Source of the DNA: Taudactylus pleione
Taxonomy: Eukaryota; Chordata; Amphibia; Anura; Myobatrachidae
Reading direction: 5' to 3'
Length of the DNA: 64,000 bases
Assembly (NCBI GenBank): GCA_031769625.1
Contig: JAUIMM010000534.1
Coordinates: 13,221,001 to 13,285,000 of the forward strand
The stretch's first letter is position 1. The number at the start of each line of letters is the position of its first letter. The position numbers and the translations under genes were made by a program. The notes beneath the pieces are model-generated. The model was not told the origin of the DNA and made no database searches. It saw only the letters and a program-made list of their open reading frames with translations. Shown piece by piece: positions 19,831-31,376 of this stretch.

Positions 19831-22332
19831 CCCTATAGCCATAGTGATCTAGATGCCTGTCTTCTCCTGCCATTCCTACTCTTCTCTGTATATTAGAATA
19901 TACTTTAGTTTTAATTTAATGTAAACTTATTTTATTAGTTTTATTGTTTAATATTTCATTATATATCATTATATTTCATGTTCTAGGTTTGGTCTGATTA
20001 TTTACCCTCTTTCCCTTTGTGTTTAATGATAAAATCATCTACCTCCTGGTCTACACTAGTAGTACACATGTTTATTTTATCTGTGTAATTATATGGATAT
20101 TATTTTTATTTATATAATTTTTACTTTTGTTTCATTTAGTCTCATGTTCATTTGTTTATATTAAATTTTTTATTGATAATAAATTATGTTTTCTTTTCAT
20201 TTATTTTAATTTAATAATTCTCTCAAATGTCTAATTTTACCTATAGTGTAATGATTTATAACTGTACAATATTTAAGGGGCAGGTAACAATGCCAACTAA
20301 ACTATACATTTAAAACATGGTTTGAATAGTGCTTAAAATAGATTGTGCCTGCTAAAAATGTAATTACTTAACAGCTGAGAGCACTTGATGTCTGCTGTAA
20401 TGAAGGGGTGGCCCTATATATTCTCCACCCTCACACACACTTACACTTTGCCTTCTGAAGAAACTGGGAGTGTGCTGTTGCCCGGAGAAATGCGTCCAGG
20501 ATCCACGCTTGCCTGCTGCATTAAAGACTGCACTACGTGACTGACGCTGGTTGCAGACACCAGCTGTTTTGGACACTTGTGAGCCGCTCCATCTCTACGG
20601 CATTACACTCAACCTGAGACCCTGCGGAACAGTCAGTGCACACGCTCAATTGAGCATACACTGGACCAGAGGTACCCAGCCTTCTCACAGACCCCTCCCC
20701 TGTTTTGGAGAGACAGTCACGCACCTAAGCGATGGCTGCCATTGCCTGCCGTTGCACACCTTTACAGAGTCCTGGCAAGGCATTCACTTTTGGACCTCTT
20801 GCCGGCTCCATCTACTTTCCACCCTACTTGGTCTGCAAGTATACCAGCTGGTTATCCAGCAACTTTTCTTCATGTTACAGGACACTTGCACTACCTATTT
20901 ACAATATTAGCCACTTGTTTATCTGAAATTGGATACAATCTTTATGCTTACAGCTTCTGCTTCAGTTGCAACAGCACATAAAACTGCAGATTGCCACAGA
21001 TCTAAGAGTGGCTCAGTACTATCTTTTAGTTATCTACTGTGCTGATATACACCATCAGTCTATATGTTACTATCATTACACTTGGGATTATCAACTTTTA
21101 TTGTATGTTTCTTTGATGAGAAGAACTTTTAATTTTTATAGCTATTTCATGTTCTATTGTGTAATACATTTTTCTATACTGAATTCTACATGGCGTTACA
21201 CTCTTTCCTTTTTTTTTGTCTTGTTATATTGTGGGATGCAGAGCCCACTGTAAGAGCTGCTGAACTGAATTCAGGATAATACTGTTTGAAAACCAGCGTA
21301 CCTCCTTTTCATATCCCACTGCAGCCCTTTGCCAATATTGGTGAAAACAATTTTGTGAGCTGAGAGGTGATAAAAAATTATTGGAAATGAATGTTACTGA
21401 TGTTAATAATCAATAATCCTGTACGAACAAAAACAAGTACAAATTACATGATTTTAGCGATAAAGAAACACCCTTAACTTTATCAAAATATTTCACATCA
21501 TGTTTCTTTTCCTGTACTAAGCAGTGCTGTGACAAACAAAAAAAACTTTAAAATTGATACGAACACAACTGATAATGTGTTCTTGACAGATACAAGCATA
21601 CTTTTGTATTAATATCTTTTCATGATAAGCACTTCCATTCCACCTATTTGACAAGCTCAAAACTAATTGCAAATACTGGCAATTTAATTTATAAATGTCA
21701 ATATCACAGTAAGCTAAGTATGCAAATAGTACCGTATAATGAAGTTTTTTCCTTCACTCTCAGAGAGATTAGTAAACGTGCTATTAAAAAGTTTTTGTAA
21801 AGATATAAAGGGTAATGTTGCACAATGTGACAGAGCTCTAAATCCATTTTTATTGTCCATGTCACTTTTGTGATATGCAATTGCCTTTTTGCAGTTCCAG
21901 GACAACTCACTTTAGGTACTGTAGCAAATTTGATTTTGTAAAAAAACAAAGGGTTGCTCTAAATCGATTAGTTCACTATTTTATAATTTCCACCCATCCT
22001 AATTTGATTTTAGCAAGGACAGTCCTGATTTGATGGCTCTGCCTCATCATCATAATAAGGACTGCATTGTCCCAAAAAACTGGGTCATTGGAATGTACCT
22101 TATGTCCTATCCATGGATGAACATGTACTGTGTGCATCTGCCATTTGTGGCATGCTACTGTTTGTGGTATGGTCTAGCCAATTTTGTTGCCAAGGTGTAG
22201 TGTAAAAAAAAAAAAAGAAGTTTTGTTTCTGTGCATAACTTATTTAACAAAATTAGTTGTTTTTACAAATTTCCTGCAATGTTCAAAATAATCAGATTTT
22301 AGTGCTTAATCTTAATGTGCCACATCCTAGGG
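19831..22332. other. PLE-D 3' region followed by unassigned sequence
   Basis: The first part, to roughly 20600, is the probable 3' untranslated and terminal region of PLE-D, because a hammerhead-like motif lies at 20455-20496 on the same strand. Beyond that I see no gene or boundary. Confidence 0.35.
20455..20496 (+). ncRNA. hammerhead-like motif downstream of PLE-D
   Basis: Box CTGAAGA, unpaired AA, stem CTGGG/CCCGG with a 12-nt loop, A, GAAA, then TGCGTC. The first box fits CTGANGA exactly and GAAA is present. Stem I pairing is weak and stem III is minimal. It lies downstream of the GIY-YIG region on the same strand, as expected for a PLE terminal repeat. Confidence 0.5.
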
Positions 22333-22516
22333 CAGAGGTTCATAAATGTGGTCCTCAAGGCTCCCCAACAGTTCAGGTTTTAGAGATATCCATGGTTGAG
22401 AACAGGTGACTTAATTAATACCTCAGTCAATATAATTTAACCACCTGTGCTCCACCATGCTTAGCGCTAGACCTGAACTGTTGGGGAGCCTAGAGGACCG
22501 CGTTTGGGAACCTCTG
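22333..22516. mobile_element. hAT-type MITE, 184 bp, 8-bp TSD
   Basis: Ends CAGAGGTTCATAAATGTGG and (reverse complement) CAGAGGTTCCCAAACGCGG with extended inverted pairing including CCCCAACAGTTCAGG. TCCTAGGG is present on both sides (22325-22332, 22517-22524). Confidence 0.92.
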
Positions 22517-22535
22517 TCCTAGGGCCTTAATCTGA

Positions 22536-22709
22536 GGTGTGTATTTACTAAAGTGCAGGTTTTTAGAAGTGGAGGTGTTGCTAATAGCAACCAATAAGAT
22601 ACTACATATCATTTATCTAGTACCTTCAAGATGATAATATCTAGAATCTCATTGGTTGCTATGGGCAACAACTCCACTTCTAAGAGTTGCATTTTACTAA
22701 ATATACACC
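22536..22709. mobile_element. foldback MITE, TTTACTAAA type
   Basis: Ends GGTGTGTATTTACTAAAG and (reverse complement) GGTGTATATTTAGTAAAA, with inner arms TAGAAGTGGAGGTGTTGC and GCAACAACTCCACTTCTAA and the phrase TTGGTTGCTATGGGCAAC. Flanks TGA/GGA are at best a decayed 3-bp duplication. Confidence 0.75.
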
Positions 22710-22988
22710 GGAGTCTAATGCAAGTCTAAATACAAAAACATCTGGAGATTATCAGCAGGCAACGCATTCACCTAAGAAAGCTATCACACTGTATATGCAC
22801 CAGACAATGGTTAAGCACCTTAATAGAAGATACGTTAGCATACTGTTCACTGTAGATGCCCATTTTTCTTAGTCTGTGAAATTGGCATTTCTGGTTGGCA
22901 AATGGGCAGCTACCATGCAGACTTATGGAACAGATCTGTTTTTGAGGTATTGTCATAGGCATGTACAGTAGGCTGACTTCCATGCTTC

Positions 22989-23106
22989 ATGTTCCTTTAA
23001 TATAGTATAGACATTGGGATCAACTTTCATAATGAGTTGTAATTGGTTTCTTTATATTATAAAGTATGTCTGGATATTAAATTTGAAAACCAAAAGTATA
23101 CTATTG
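22989..23106. repeat. direct repeat, copy 1 (partner at 28589-28717)
   Basis: ATGTTCCTTTAATATAGTAT, CATTGGGATC, TAATTGGTTTCTTTATATTAT and CCAAAAGTATACTATTGTA occur in the same order at 28589-28717. The family is unknown. Confidence 0.8.
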
Positions 23107-23384
23107 TAACACATAGCTGAATATTGGACGATTCTGATTCTGATATTTAATGACAATAGTTCTCATTGTGTCACCTTAGATTACATGATTGAGCTACATA
23201 TCACTTGATAAAAAGAATCTGACTAAATGTTGTGACTATTCCCACACTTGCAGTGTATCTACAAAGATATAAACGATACATATACGGCACAAGGATTGGT
23301 CACTTACAGTACTATCACATGACCAAGATAATGATCACGTGGTTGAAAGCGAATTGCCTAGACAACAGATGACCAAGTAGTGCT

Positions 23385-23640
23385 TCATAGATCCTGACCA
23401 CTTCTGCAACAGCAGGCAACCATATAAACAATGGAAGCAGCTCTCATGATTGGCCTCTGAGGATCACATGGCCAGACCAGTGGTCATGTGACCAGGAGTA
23501 GCATGTCATAGGTATTGATCGCTCCTATAACAGCAGTTACCTGGCAACCATATATAAACAATGGAAGGGGCTGCCAAGATTGGTCTCTGACAATCACATG
23601 GCCAGATCAGTGATCATGTGACTGGGAGCCTAATGAGTTT
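23385..23640. repeat. tandem duplication of about 120 bp
   Basis: Two adjacent units each contain GCAACCATATA…AAACAATGGAAG, a GATTGG…CTCTGA block, ATCACATGGCCAGA and a GTGATCATGTGAC-like block. It lies just upstream of the PLE-E coding region. Confidence 0.75.
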
Positions 23641-23670
23641 TAGGATTAAGATTTATTGTGAACAGAATCA

Positions 23671-26330
23671 AAGAATTGGTTAGATAGCATAAACCTACAA
23701 CAGCATATTGATAAAAATATGATCCCAAGAGGACTACTTTTATTTAAAGCATCAATATTTCAAGGGGATGCTGTCTACTAACAGGAATGGGATCAATTGT
23801 TAGATGATTGTTCATTGGCATTGATGAAACTAATTGTCAGATTCAGAACAGCTTAGATACACCAGTTAGAAAAAGAAGAACTACAGTAAAAGTATCTATG
23901 GATAAATTTACCACTATACCTGATTTTAAGGACAAGAATCAAAGGATAAATGATAAGATTATCAGATTTGAGAAAAATCTGATGGAAATAAAACAAAAGA
24001 AATTTCAAAGAGATTTGTTTGATTACAAAAATTATTAAGAAGTTTTAGAAATAGATATAGAAATAACAAAAAGTAAAGATAACAATAGGACTTTTAAAAC
24101 TAACTTGGATAACAAAGAGAGTTTTGACAATAGTTATAATACAAGAACAAAGAACATGCCAAAACATTTACACATTTATCCAATAGGAACAGATCTGAGA
24201 TTCTTATAGAAGAACCTAAGGATAGAGTACACAATTCACCGAATACAATTGGTGCGAGGAAAAAAGAAGTTGACAAGACTAGAGTTCCGGAGTCAAGATA
24301 TAGAGAACAAACAGAAACTAGAGAGACAAATGAATGGAGTTATTTATTAGAGACATGACATAGACACAGAAACTGGGATTTATCAAACACACACGCTTCA
24401 GGATACAGATATAGCCCAAAAAGGTAGAGAGACCTAAGCCAAGAGTGGGAAGAGGTGGGAAACAAAGGATTGAAAAGTATAAGAAAGGTTTAAGAAATCA
24501 AGTCAATTATTTAAAAGAGAACCCTAAGAATGTTTATAATATTTCATCTAGAAATTTAAACAATTTCCAACTCTCCCTTCTTAGCAAGGGTCTAAACTTT
24601 TCTCCAACAAGCAACCCAAACATCTTTGACTTGTTTGTGGACCTAAATAGGTACATTAGGATTCTATGTTGCAAACGCTTTTTTGCTAACAAGCATCTTG
24701 AGAAAAAAGATGATCAGTCAATTCCAGTCATTTTGGATAGTAATGATGATATTATCCTACATTCATTAGAGGAATTATAGGAAGAAAACAACTCCAAAAA
24801 TAACTAAATTATTTGATATCAAAAGGAATTTTAAAGAATTTTAATTAAAATCAGAGTTCTTCCCAATAAGCTCCAAAAGCAGTTGTATTGAAGCATTTTA
24901 TAAATCACATTGGAGCAGGGGTTCTCAAACTTGGTCCTCAGGACCCCACACAGTTCACTTTTTGCAGGTCACCCAGCAGGTGCACATGTATATTTATTAC
25001 TCACTGACACATTTTAAAAGATCCACAGGTGGAGCTAATTATCTCACTTGTGATTCTGAAAGAGACCTGGAAAACATGCATTGTTTGGGGTCCTGAGGAC
25101 CAAGTTTGAGAACCTGTGCATTGGAGGATTTAGAATATTTGTGTTCCCAAAATTATATTAAAACAAAATATAATTCAAATCTATCTACGGAAGAAAAAAG
25201 AGCTTTAAAATCTTTTACTCAAGACACCTCCACTGTAATCAAAGAGGAGGACAAGGGGGGTGCCCTAGTCATTAGGTACTGGGTAAACTATGTGACAGAA
25301 GTAGTTAACCAATTACAAGATATATAATAATTAGTATCTTTAAAACAAGATTCAACAAAAGAATATCTGATGGCTTTGAAGAATATGCTGGATTTAGCCA
25401 ATGTGTGTCGGGGGTGATATCCAGGGAGGAACATCGGTTCTTACTTCCTTCCTTTCCTACTATACCTACACTATACTGTTTACCGAAAATTCATAAATCA
25501 CTTTCCTCCCAGGTCATCCTATTGTTTCTGGTGTTAATTCTTTGACTTCTAACCTATATTTTTATGTTGATTCCTTTTTGCAACCACGTGTAGTCTCGCT
25601 GAGGTCTTATCTTAAAGACAAGACAAATTTTGGTTAACAAAATTCAATCTATTAAGTGAAAGGGACTTATACACATTCCTAACCGTAGATGTATCTGCAA
25701 TCTACACAATCATCCCTCATTGTTTGGGTTGTGATGTGATTTCTAGATGCTTGCTTTCAGATAATGACCTTAGTAACACACACAAATCTTTACTCATGGA
25801 TTCAATTCTTTTTATTCTGTCACATAATTATTTTCGTTTCTAAGACATGTACTCTCTACAGGTGATTGGTACTGCCATGGGGACCAGATTTGCGCCCAGC
25901 TAAGCCTACCTCTACATGGGTGAGTTTGAGGATGTTCATGTGTGGGGCAGTGGATGGGGTGCATCTCTGGTTTTCTATGGTCATTACATAGATAATCTTT
26001 TTATTATTTGGGATGGGGATCTATCTCTGCTACTTCATTTGTCACATCTCTCAATTCCAATTCCTTTAATTTATCTTTCACCCACTGTTTCCTTAAGACC
26101 ACTTTCAACTTTCTGGATGTGACCCTCAACATTATTGACAATGAAATTGTTACCTCCAACTATGTGAACATGGCAACAAAGCCATGGCCAAAAATTTTGA
26201 GAATGACAAGTATTGGTTTTCACAAAGTCTGCTGCTTCAGTTTTTATTATGGCAATTTGCATATACTTTACTCCAGAATGTCAAGAAGAGTGATCAGATG
26301 AATTGCAATTAATTGCAAAGTCCCTCTTTG
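23671..26330 (+). pseudogene. PLE-E: Penelope-like element protein, near full length but broken
   Basis: Fragments in order on the plus strand: NWLDSINLQQHIDKNMIPRGL (from about 23671) is the N-terminal IPRGL region. SLLSKGLNFSPTSNPNIFDL follows at 24445-24780. A hAT MITE (24916-25118) then splits the frame. TVIKEEDKGGALVIRYW (25106-25327) is a conserved RT block, and CLPKIHKS (about 25480) is the Y/FLPKIHK motif. VIGTAMGTRFAPS and LYMGEFEDVHVWGSG lie near 25865-25950, followed by YIDNLFIIWDGD (about 25990) and FLDVTLNIIDNEIVTSNY. The usual YIDD reads YIDN here. Multiple frameshifts are present and the GIY-YIG domain is not found, so the copy ends near 26330. Confidence 0.82.
24916..25118. 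mobile_element. hAT-type MITE, 203 bp, inserted in PLE-E
   Basis: Ends CAGGGGTTCTCAAACTTGG and (reverse complement) CACAGGTTCTCAAACTTGG, with inverted TCCTCAGGACCCC blocks. CATTGGAG is duplicated (24908-24915, 25119-25126). PLE coding resumes directly after it. Confidence 0.93.
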
Positions 26331-27690
26331 CCATGACAATGAACTTAATATTAAAAACATTTCCACTGCATTTCAGCCCTGCCACAAAGGACCATCTGAC
26401 ATCATGTCAGTGATTCTCTGGTTAACACAGGTAAGAGTGTTGATGAGGACAGGGCTGGGGATCTCTCTGTCATGCTGATTGAGTTAGAATAACAGACTTA
26501 AAGCTTTAAAACAAGGGTGGAGCCTGAAATCATTGTTCTTCCTCTGTTAATCATGGTTACCTGTAACAATACTGAATTAGAACCTCTATACACTCCTTCC
26601 TATACCTTCTAATATCCTGCCTATACCTTCTAAGGATGTCGCTAATTTGTGTACGCAGTTTATACAGTAAATAAAGACTCCAGACTTAGAACATGTGGTT
26701 CCAAAGCACAAAGTATTATTCAAGTAAAAGTACAGTTACACGCTATTGATCCAAACACAATTCAGCACAAAGGAATTATACAGACCCAAGTACAGTATAC
26801 ATACGTAGCGCTTCTGTACCAGATGTAGGCATCAGCAAGAAACCCTCCTCAATCAGCATTCAGCAAGAAGAATAAGACCCAGTGTTGGAGCACACATATT
26901 TATACCCCCCAGGAATAGACAACACAATAGAGAAGTTTGTTGCTGATGCCATTGGTTCCCAAGGGGGATGCATCTGTTACAGAGCATTTAACAGGCTAAT
27001 TCAAATAGACACAACCCAGCCTCCAACAACTGGGGGTCTCTGGTTTCCCGCCTCATGCAACATCCTAACAGTTGTTCATATAATATACATTTTGTTGCTT
27101 GAAGTCTCTGCGGTCCATAAGTTGAGAAAACAATGATGCGATATCCACATCGATAATACCGGAATTCTGTTGAAAGAGTACGCATCAGTACATTACCAAA
27201 CACGGCTTACTTATAATGTATAAAACCTTAATTACCAAATAATCTTTATTTCACAGCATTTACACTAAATGAACAAACTTAAATCTTATACTTTAAAGCT
27301 TATGGAACCTTGTATGTGAATATGTAATGTGTGAGTATGCGGGGTTTGATATAAGGACGCTAGTTAACTTGGGGCAGATGCGTGTGCATTAAGCTAATAA
27401 ACAGCGTTTTCATTCAGGATCTTATGCATTCGCTAATATGCGACTAGTTAACAGCGCAATTGTGCATATTAATGTGTATATGAGAAATGGTGAAAGATGC
27501 AATCGCTTGGTGCGAATAGTAATATCGCCATATGTACTTAATTGTGAGTTTATATAAAATTGCGCTTGGGCTGCCATTCGCAGAATGGTGTCTTGCGATC
27601 TCATTTCCAAGATGGCGTCTTGCGGCCAGTCGGAAGATGGTGTCGATGTGATTCAATTTTAAACTGATCTTGTCTCAGCCAATTATCCAG
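26331..27690. other. unassigned sequence
   Basis: No recognisable coding. AAATAAAGACTCCAGAC near 26670 and the AAGATGG…CTTGCG repeats at 27590-27650 might belong to a retroelement long terminal repeat, but I found no matching ends. Confidence 0.3.
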
Positions 27691-27965
27691 CTTCGACACC
27701 TGCAAGGAAACATGTGCAATCATCATTGGTTTGCACAAAAAGGGCTTCACGGGCAAGGCTATTGTTGCTAGTAAGATTGCACCTTAATCAACCATCTTTC
27801 AGATCATCAAGAACTTCAAGGGAAGAGGTTCAATAGTTGTAAAGAAGGCTTCAGGGCACTGAAGAACATCCAGCAAGCACCAGGACTGTCTCCTAAAGTT
27901 GATTCAGCTGTGGGATTGGAGCACCAAAAATGCAGAGCTTGCTCAGGAATGGCAGTAGTTTAAAA
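27690..27965 (+). pseudogene. Tc1-like transposase fragment (N-terminal DNA-binding part)
   Basis: A plus-strand reading gives TCAIIIGLHKKGFTGKAI, then VASKIAP-stop-STIFQIIKNF, GRGSIVVKKASGH, a stop, and LLKLIQLWDWSTKNAELAQEW. This is the paired-like helix-turn-helix region of a Tc1/mariner transposase, with at least two stops. No catalytic domain follows and no TIR was found. It belongs to a different Tc1 family from the element at 56673-58325, whose N-terminus reads MRSKELSLSVKQA. Confidence 0.75.
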
Positions 27966-29155
27966 TTACCTGCAGGCTGTGTGCATAAGGTGTGTACATA
28001 ACACATAATTGCATTCTGTGTGTATATTTGGGTCCTATTCCAAAGATATTTCATTATGGTATGCAAATATTCCAAAAATATGGAATATTCCGTTATCCAA
28101 AATACCCTTGGTCCCAAGCATTTTGGATATGGGAGACTCAACCTGTACCTCCTTGTTATTTGTCTTGATTGATTTTATTTCAACTATCTATTTAGGTTCT
28201 AAAGGAAATAAATTGTTGTCTAATAGTGATTAGAATTAATAGTTATTAATACTGTATAGAAGACTATGGTATGAATTCCCATCATCACATTACTGAGTAG
28301 GTACAAATAATTCCAACGCTTTTTATTATGTTTAGGCATGCTGTTCTAAAACGTGGGCTACAGCCTAATTATCAAATTAAGATTAGATATTTGCTAAATA
28401 CAATTATTGTATGTGATATCATAATGATAGAAATAGCTAGATGTACAAAATAGAGGGAGTTCTAAATAAAATATAGAGATATTTCAAATGTATCTGACTG
28501 GATCTAATGTACTATTTGTCATTTTATGTGAATGACAATTTATTTTGTTATATCCACATTATTATATTCTATTAATTATAAAGATTGAATGTTCCTTTAA
28601 TATAGTATAGGCATTGGGATCGACTTTTCTGACTTTTCTGATGACTTCTAATTGGTTTCTTTATATTATACAGTATGTCTGGATATTCAATTTAAAAACC
28701 AAAAGTATACTATTGTACTATGGACACAGAAGGGGGACTGCTGGAGCTGGGGGACAGAGAATGGAGGCTGGCTGCAGGGATGGAGTTTCAGAACCAAAGG
28801 GGGGCTTCCCTGCATTTATTACACTTATAACACAATCAGAGCAGCCAAGCAGCTCTGCCTCCTTCTTCCTTAGCAGTGGGTCAGGGTAGGCTGCTGTGGG
28901 CAATACTGCAGGAGTATTAGTTTGAAGCTAAGCAGTTTGCTGGTGCTGCCCATGGCGATGTGAGGTGAATACTTAAGGATGGGTTAGAGTGCTGTGATGT
29001 GAATAATGAAGGTGGCTGGGGGGGGGGGAGGAGTACTGTGATATGATGAAGAGAGAGTGCATTGAAGTGGGAAAGTGCTGTGGAAGGAGAACATTGAAGG
29101 GGGGAGGAAGGGAATGGGTGCTGTATATAGACCTGTCTACTTACTCTCCCACCCT
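27966..29155. other. unassigned sequence
   Basis: It holds direct-repeat copy 2 (28589-28717). Otherwise I recognise no gene or element. Confidence 0.3.
28589..28717. repeat. direct repeat, copy 2 (partner at 22989-23106)
   Basis: See the copy at 22989. The spacing between the copies is about 5.6 kb and spans PLE-E. Confidence 0.8.
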
Positions 29156-29156
29156 G

Positions 29157-29310
29157 TCATTAGATCTGCCCCACATACACTAACCCTATCACCTACCAGA
29201 CCTGTCCCAGCACACTTACCCTGTCACCTACCAGACCTGCCCCACACACTCACCCTGTCACCTACCAGACCTGCCCCACACACTCACCCTGTCATCCACC
29301 AGACCTGTAT
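29157..29310. repeat. about 34-bp minisatellite
   Basis: CCCTGTCACCTACCAGACCT and GCCCCACACACTCA alternate about four times. The open frame across it (proline and histidine rich) is a product of the repeat. Confidence 0.85.
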
Positions 29311-31035
29311 GGGCAGTCACCTATGGGCCCATGCTCTGTACTTGCCCCCCAGGCTACAAGTTGCAAGCCAGCCTCTGAATGACAGCCTCTTAGTGGCAGT
29401 GGCAGTACAGGCACTTGGGGGGGTGGTTTTAAGCAGAGTTAGGGGAAATGTTTGCTGTCAACAATGGGTTGGGTTCCTCAGAGCCTAGGTGCAGATCTCA
29501 TCCAATGATAGATTGCACGTGTTCAGGGGAAGGGAAAGGAAGTGCAGCCATTTCCCAGAGCTGCAAAGACACAGAAGGGGCTGCTAAGTAGGGCTGCCAC
29601 CCCTGTACAAGTAGAGTCGATGTCATCATGGCTCGATGTCTGTCATATTCATTGTGACTCAGCCTTTCTTAGGGCATGTTTTACAGTAGGCTCCACTCTC
29701 TCTATTGAGGGTTTGGTTCAGTCGTTGAGGGTTACAAATTTGAGATCTGCGGTTGATATCATGGGGTTTTGTGGCAAAAAGTTATACATTAAATATCTTT
29801 GGGGCATATGGTGGGCCCTTTTGGGGAACCCCTGGTTAGAGATCTGGTTCACCAGGCTGGGGTGGTCCCAAAGAAGACCTTTGAGAAATTTGGCTTAATC
29901 AGCATCCGTCTTGCCACTATGGGTTGCTCAGCTAGGTAAGCTATCCCAGGGTTCCACTGTTGGGTCATTTATTAATCTTTTGATGCGGCCCATGATATGT
30001 TGCAATCTTTTGGATACAGGGCTCTGATGTGAAAATGCCTGCTGCTGCTTCACCTGTCAGCCTTCCATTTCATGGGTTGTAAGTTGAATGATGGGCTTTA
30101 ACTTGATAGATGCGGTGCTTGGTGTCATGCACATACTTTGAGAGGTTTAGTTCCATTTTACATTGGTTTTTGGCAGTGGGGACTGGAAAGACTGGCCATT
30201 TGCCAACTACCTGGCAACCGTGGTTCTGGAGAAACTGTTGTTGGCTGGGTTCAGAACTGAATTGGATTTAATTGGATTGATGTGTTGGGTCCCTGGGGTG
30301 TTACCCATGCCATGAAAGACGTTAGTTGTGGAGATCAGGTTAGGATAAAGGACACCACTGGGGATGGTTTGTCCTTTTTCTTCTCTATGGATGGGTTGGC
30401 ACCTCAAGTTGTGAAGCAATGGGGCTAGTTAATCTAATCGAATTGTATATTTCCTGATAAGGGTTGGGCAGTTGGCCTTTTCCTTTATGAGTTGCCTGAC
30501 AATGATTTGGGGCAAGTGGTCTTCCTACTTGTCAGTTATTAGGGCTGTTGGCCAGTGGTTTTTTATGTTTTATTATGTTAATACATTATGCTTGATGCTA
30601 GGCCTTTTTGCTCCATTCCACCATACCTAATTTTAAAAAGAATAGTTCATAAGTCTTATAATTAAAAAGCTGACACCTTTAACCACCAATCTTGTTGGCT
30701 GAGTCTTTATTATTTAAGTTGTGTGTGCTTGGAGTGTGTAGTGCATCAGCCAATAGAGAGTTTAAGAGCATGTAGGTCATTTAATATGACAGGGGTTCAT
30801 AATGGCATTGGATTGAATTGGTTTGTTGGGTCCTTGGGGTGCAGCCCATGCCATGTAGATGGTTAAGCGTGGAGATCACCTTATGATAAGGATACCACTG
30901 AACGATGTATTCACATGAGTGTACACAGATTCCGCTGTTGCATATGGAGGTGCTGGCATTAGAACCGGCAAGGAAAAACATTGGCCATTCTTGGACAGTG
31001 TCTGGGTAGGCCTCTGAAGTGAATGCAATAAACAG
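29311..31035. other. unassigned; contains an imperfect ~100-bp repeat
   Basis: A block around 30255-30350 (TTGGATTTAATTGGATTGAT, GTTGGGTCCCTGGGGTG, CCCATGCCATG, GGAGATCAGGTTAGGATAA) recurs at about 30800-30900 with substitutions. A weak resemblance of the 29620-30060 translation to a degraded tyrosine recombinase was not convincing. No gene is called. Confidence 0.3.
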
Positions 31036-31376
31036 ATGTCTCATGGAAGCGGCTGCATTTCCAAAAGAAGAGCAGCAGCCACAGAGGCCATACTTAGCCA
31101 GAGTTCAAAAGGAGACATTGCACCAACCATAGGCTGGTGCAAGTTTCGATGCTGATCACTATGGTACACTGATGGAGTGTTAGGGACCACCAGCAGAGTT
31201 GCACCATCTATGAGCCTTGATAGTGGGCATCTCAGAGCTTGCTTGTCTGGTGCATGCTAGGGCACAAGGGAAAAAATAAAACTGGCATTTGCATATCAGC
31301 ACCATTCTGACTTCACAAAAAAAAATCACAATTGCTGCTGCAACTGCAGTCATCTCTGAATCAAGTCCTATATATT
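31036..31376 (-). mobile_element. GGGCCTGATTCAGAGATG-family element
   Basis: The reverse complement begins GGACTTGATTCAGAGATGAC and later contains CTTGCACCAGCCTATGG followed by TTGGTGCAATGTC, and GGCCTCTGTGGCTGC. The same phrases occur in the same order at 37667-37890. The far end is not defined and no TSD could be assigned. Confidence 0.5.

Noticed and set aside
29075..29488. 137-codon frame rich in Pro, Thr and His
   Set aside because: It coincides with a 34-bp minisatellite; no start context or homologue is recognisable.
29620..30060. possible tyrosine recombinase (DIRS-like) remnant
   Set aside because: The R-H-R-Y signature could not be aligned without free choice of frames.
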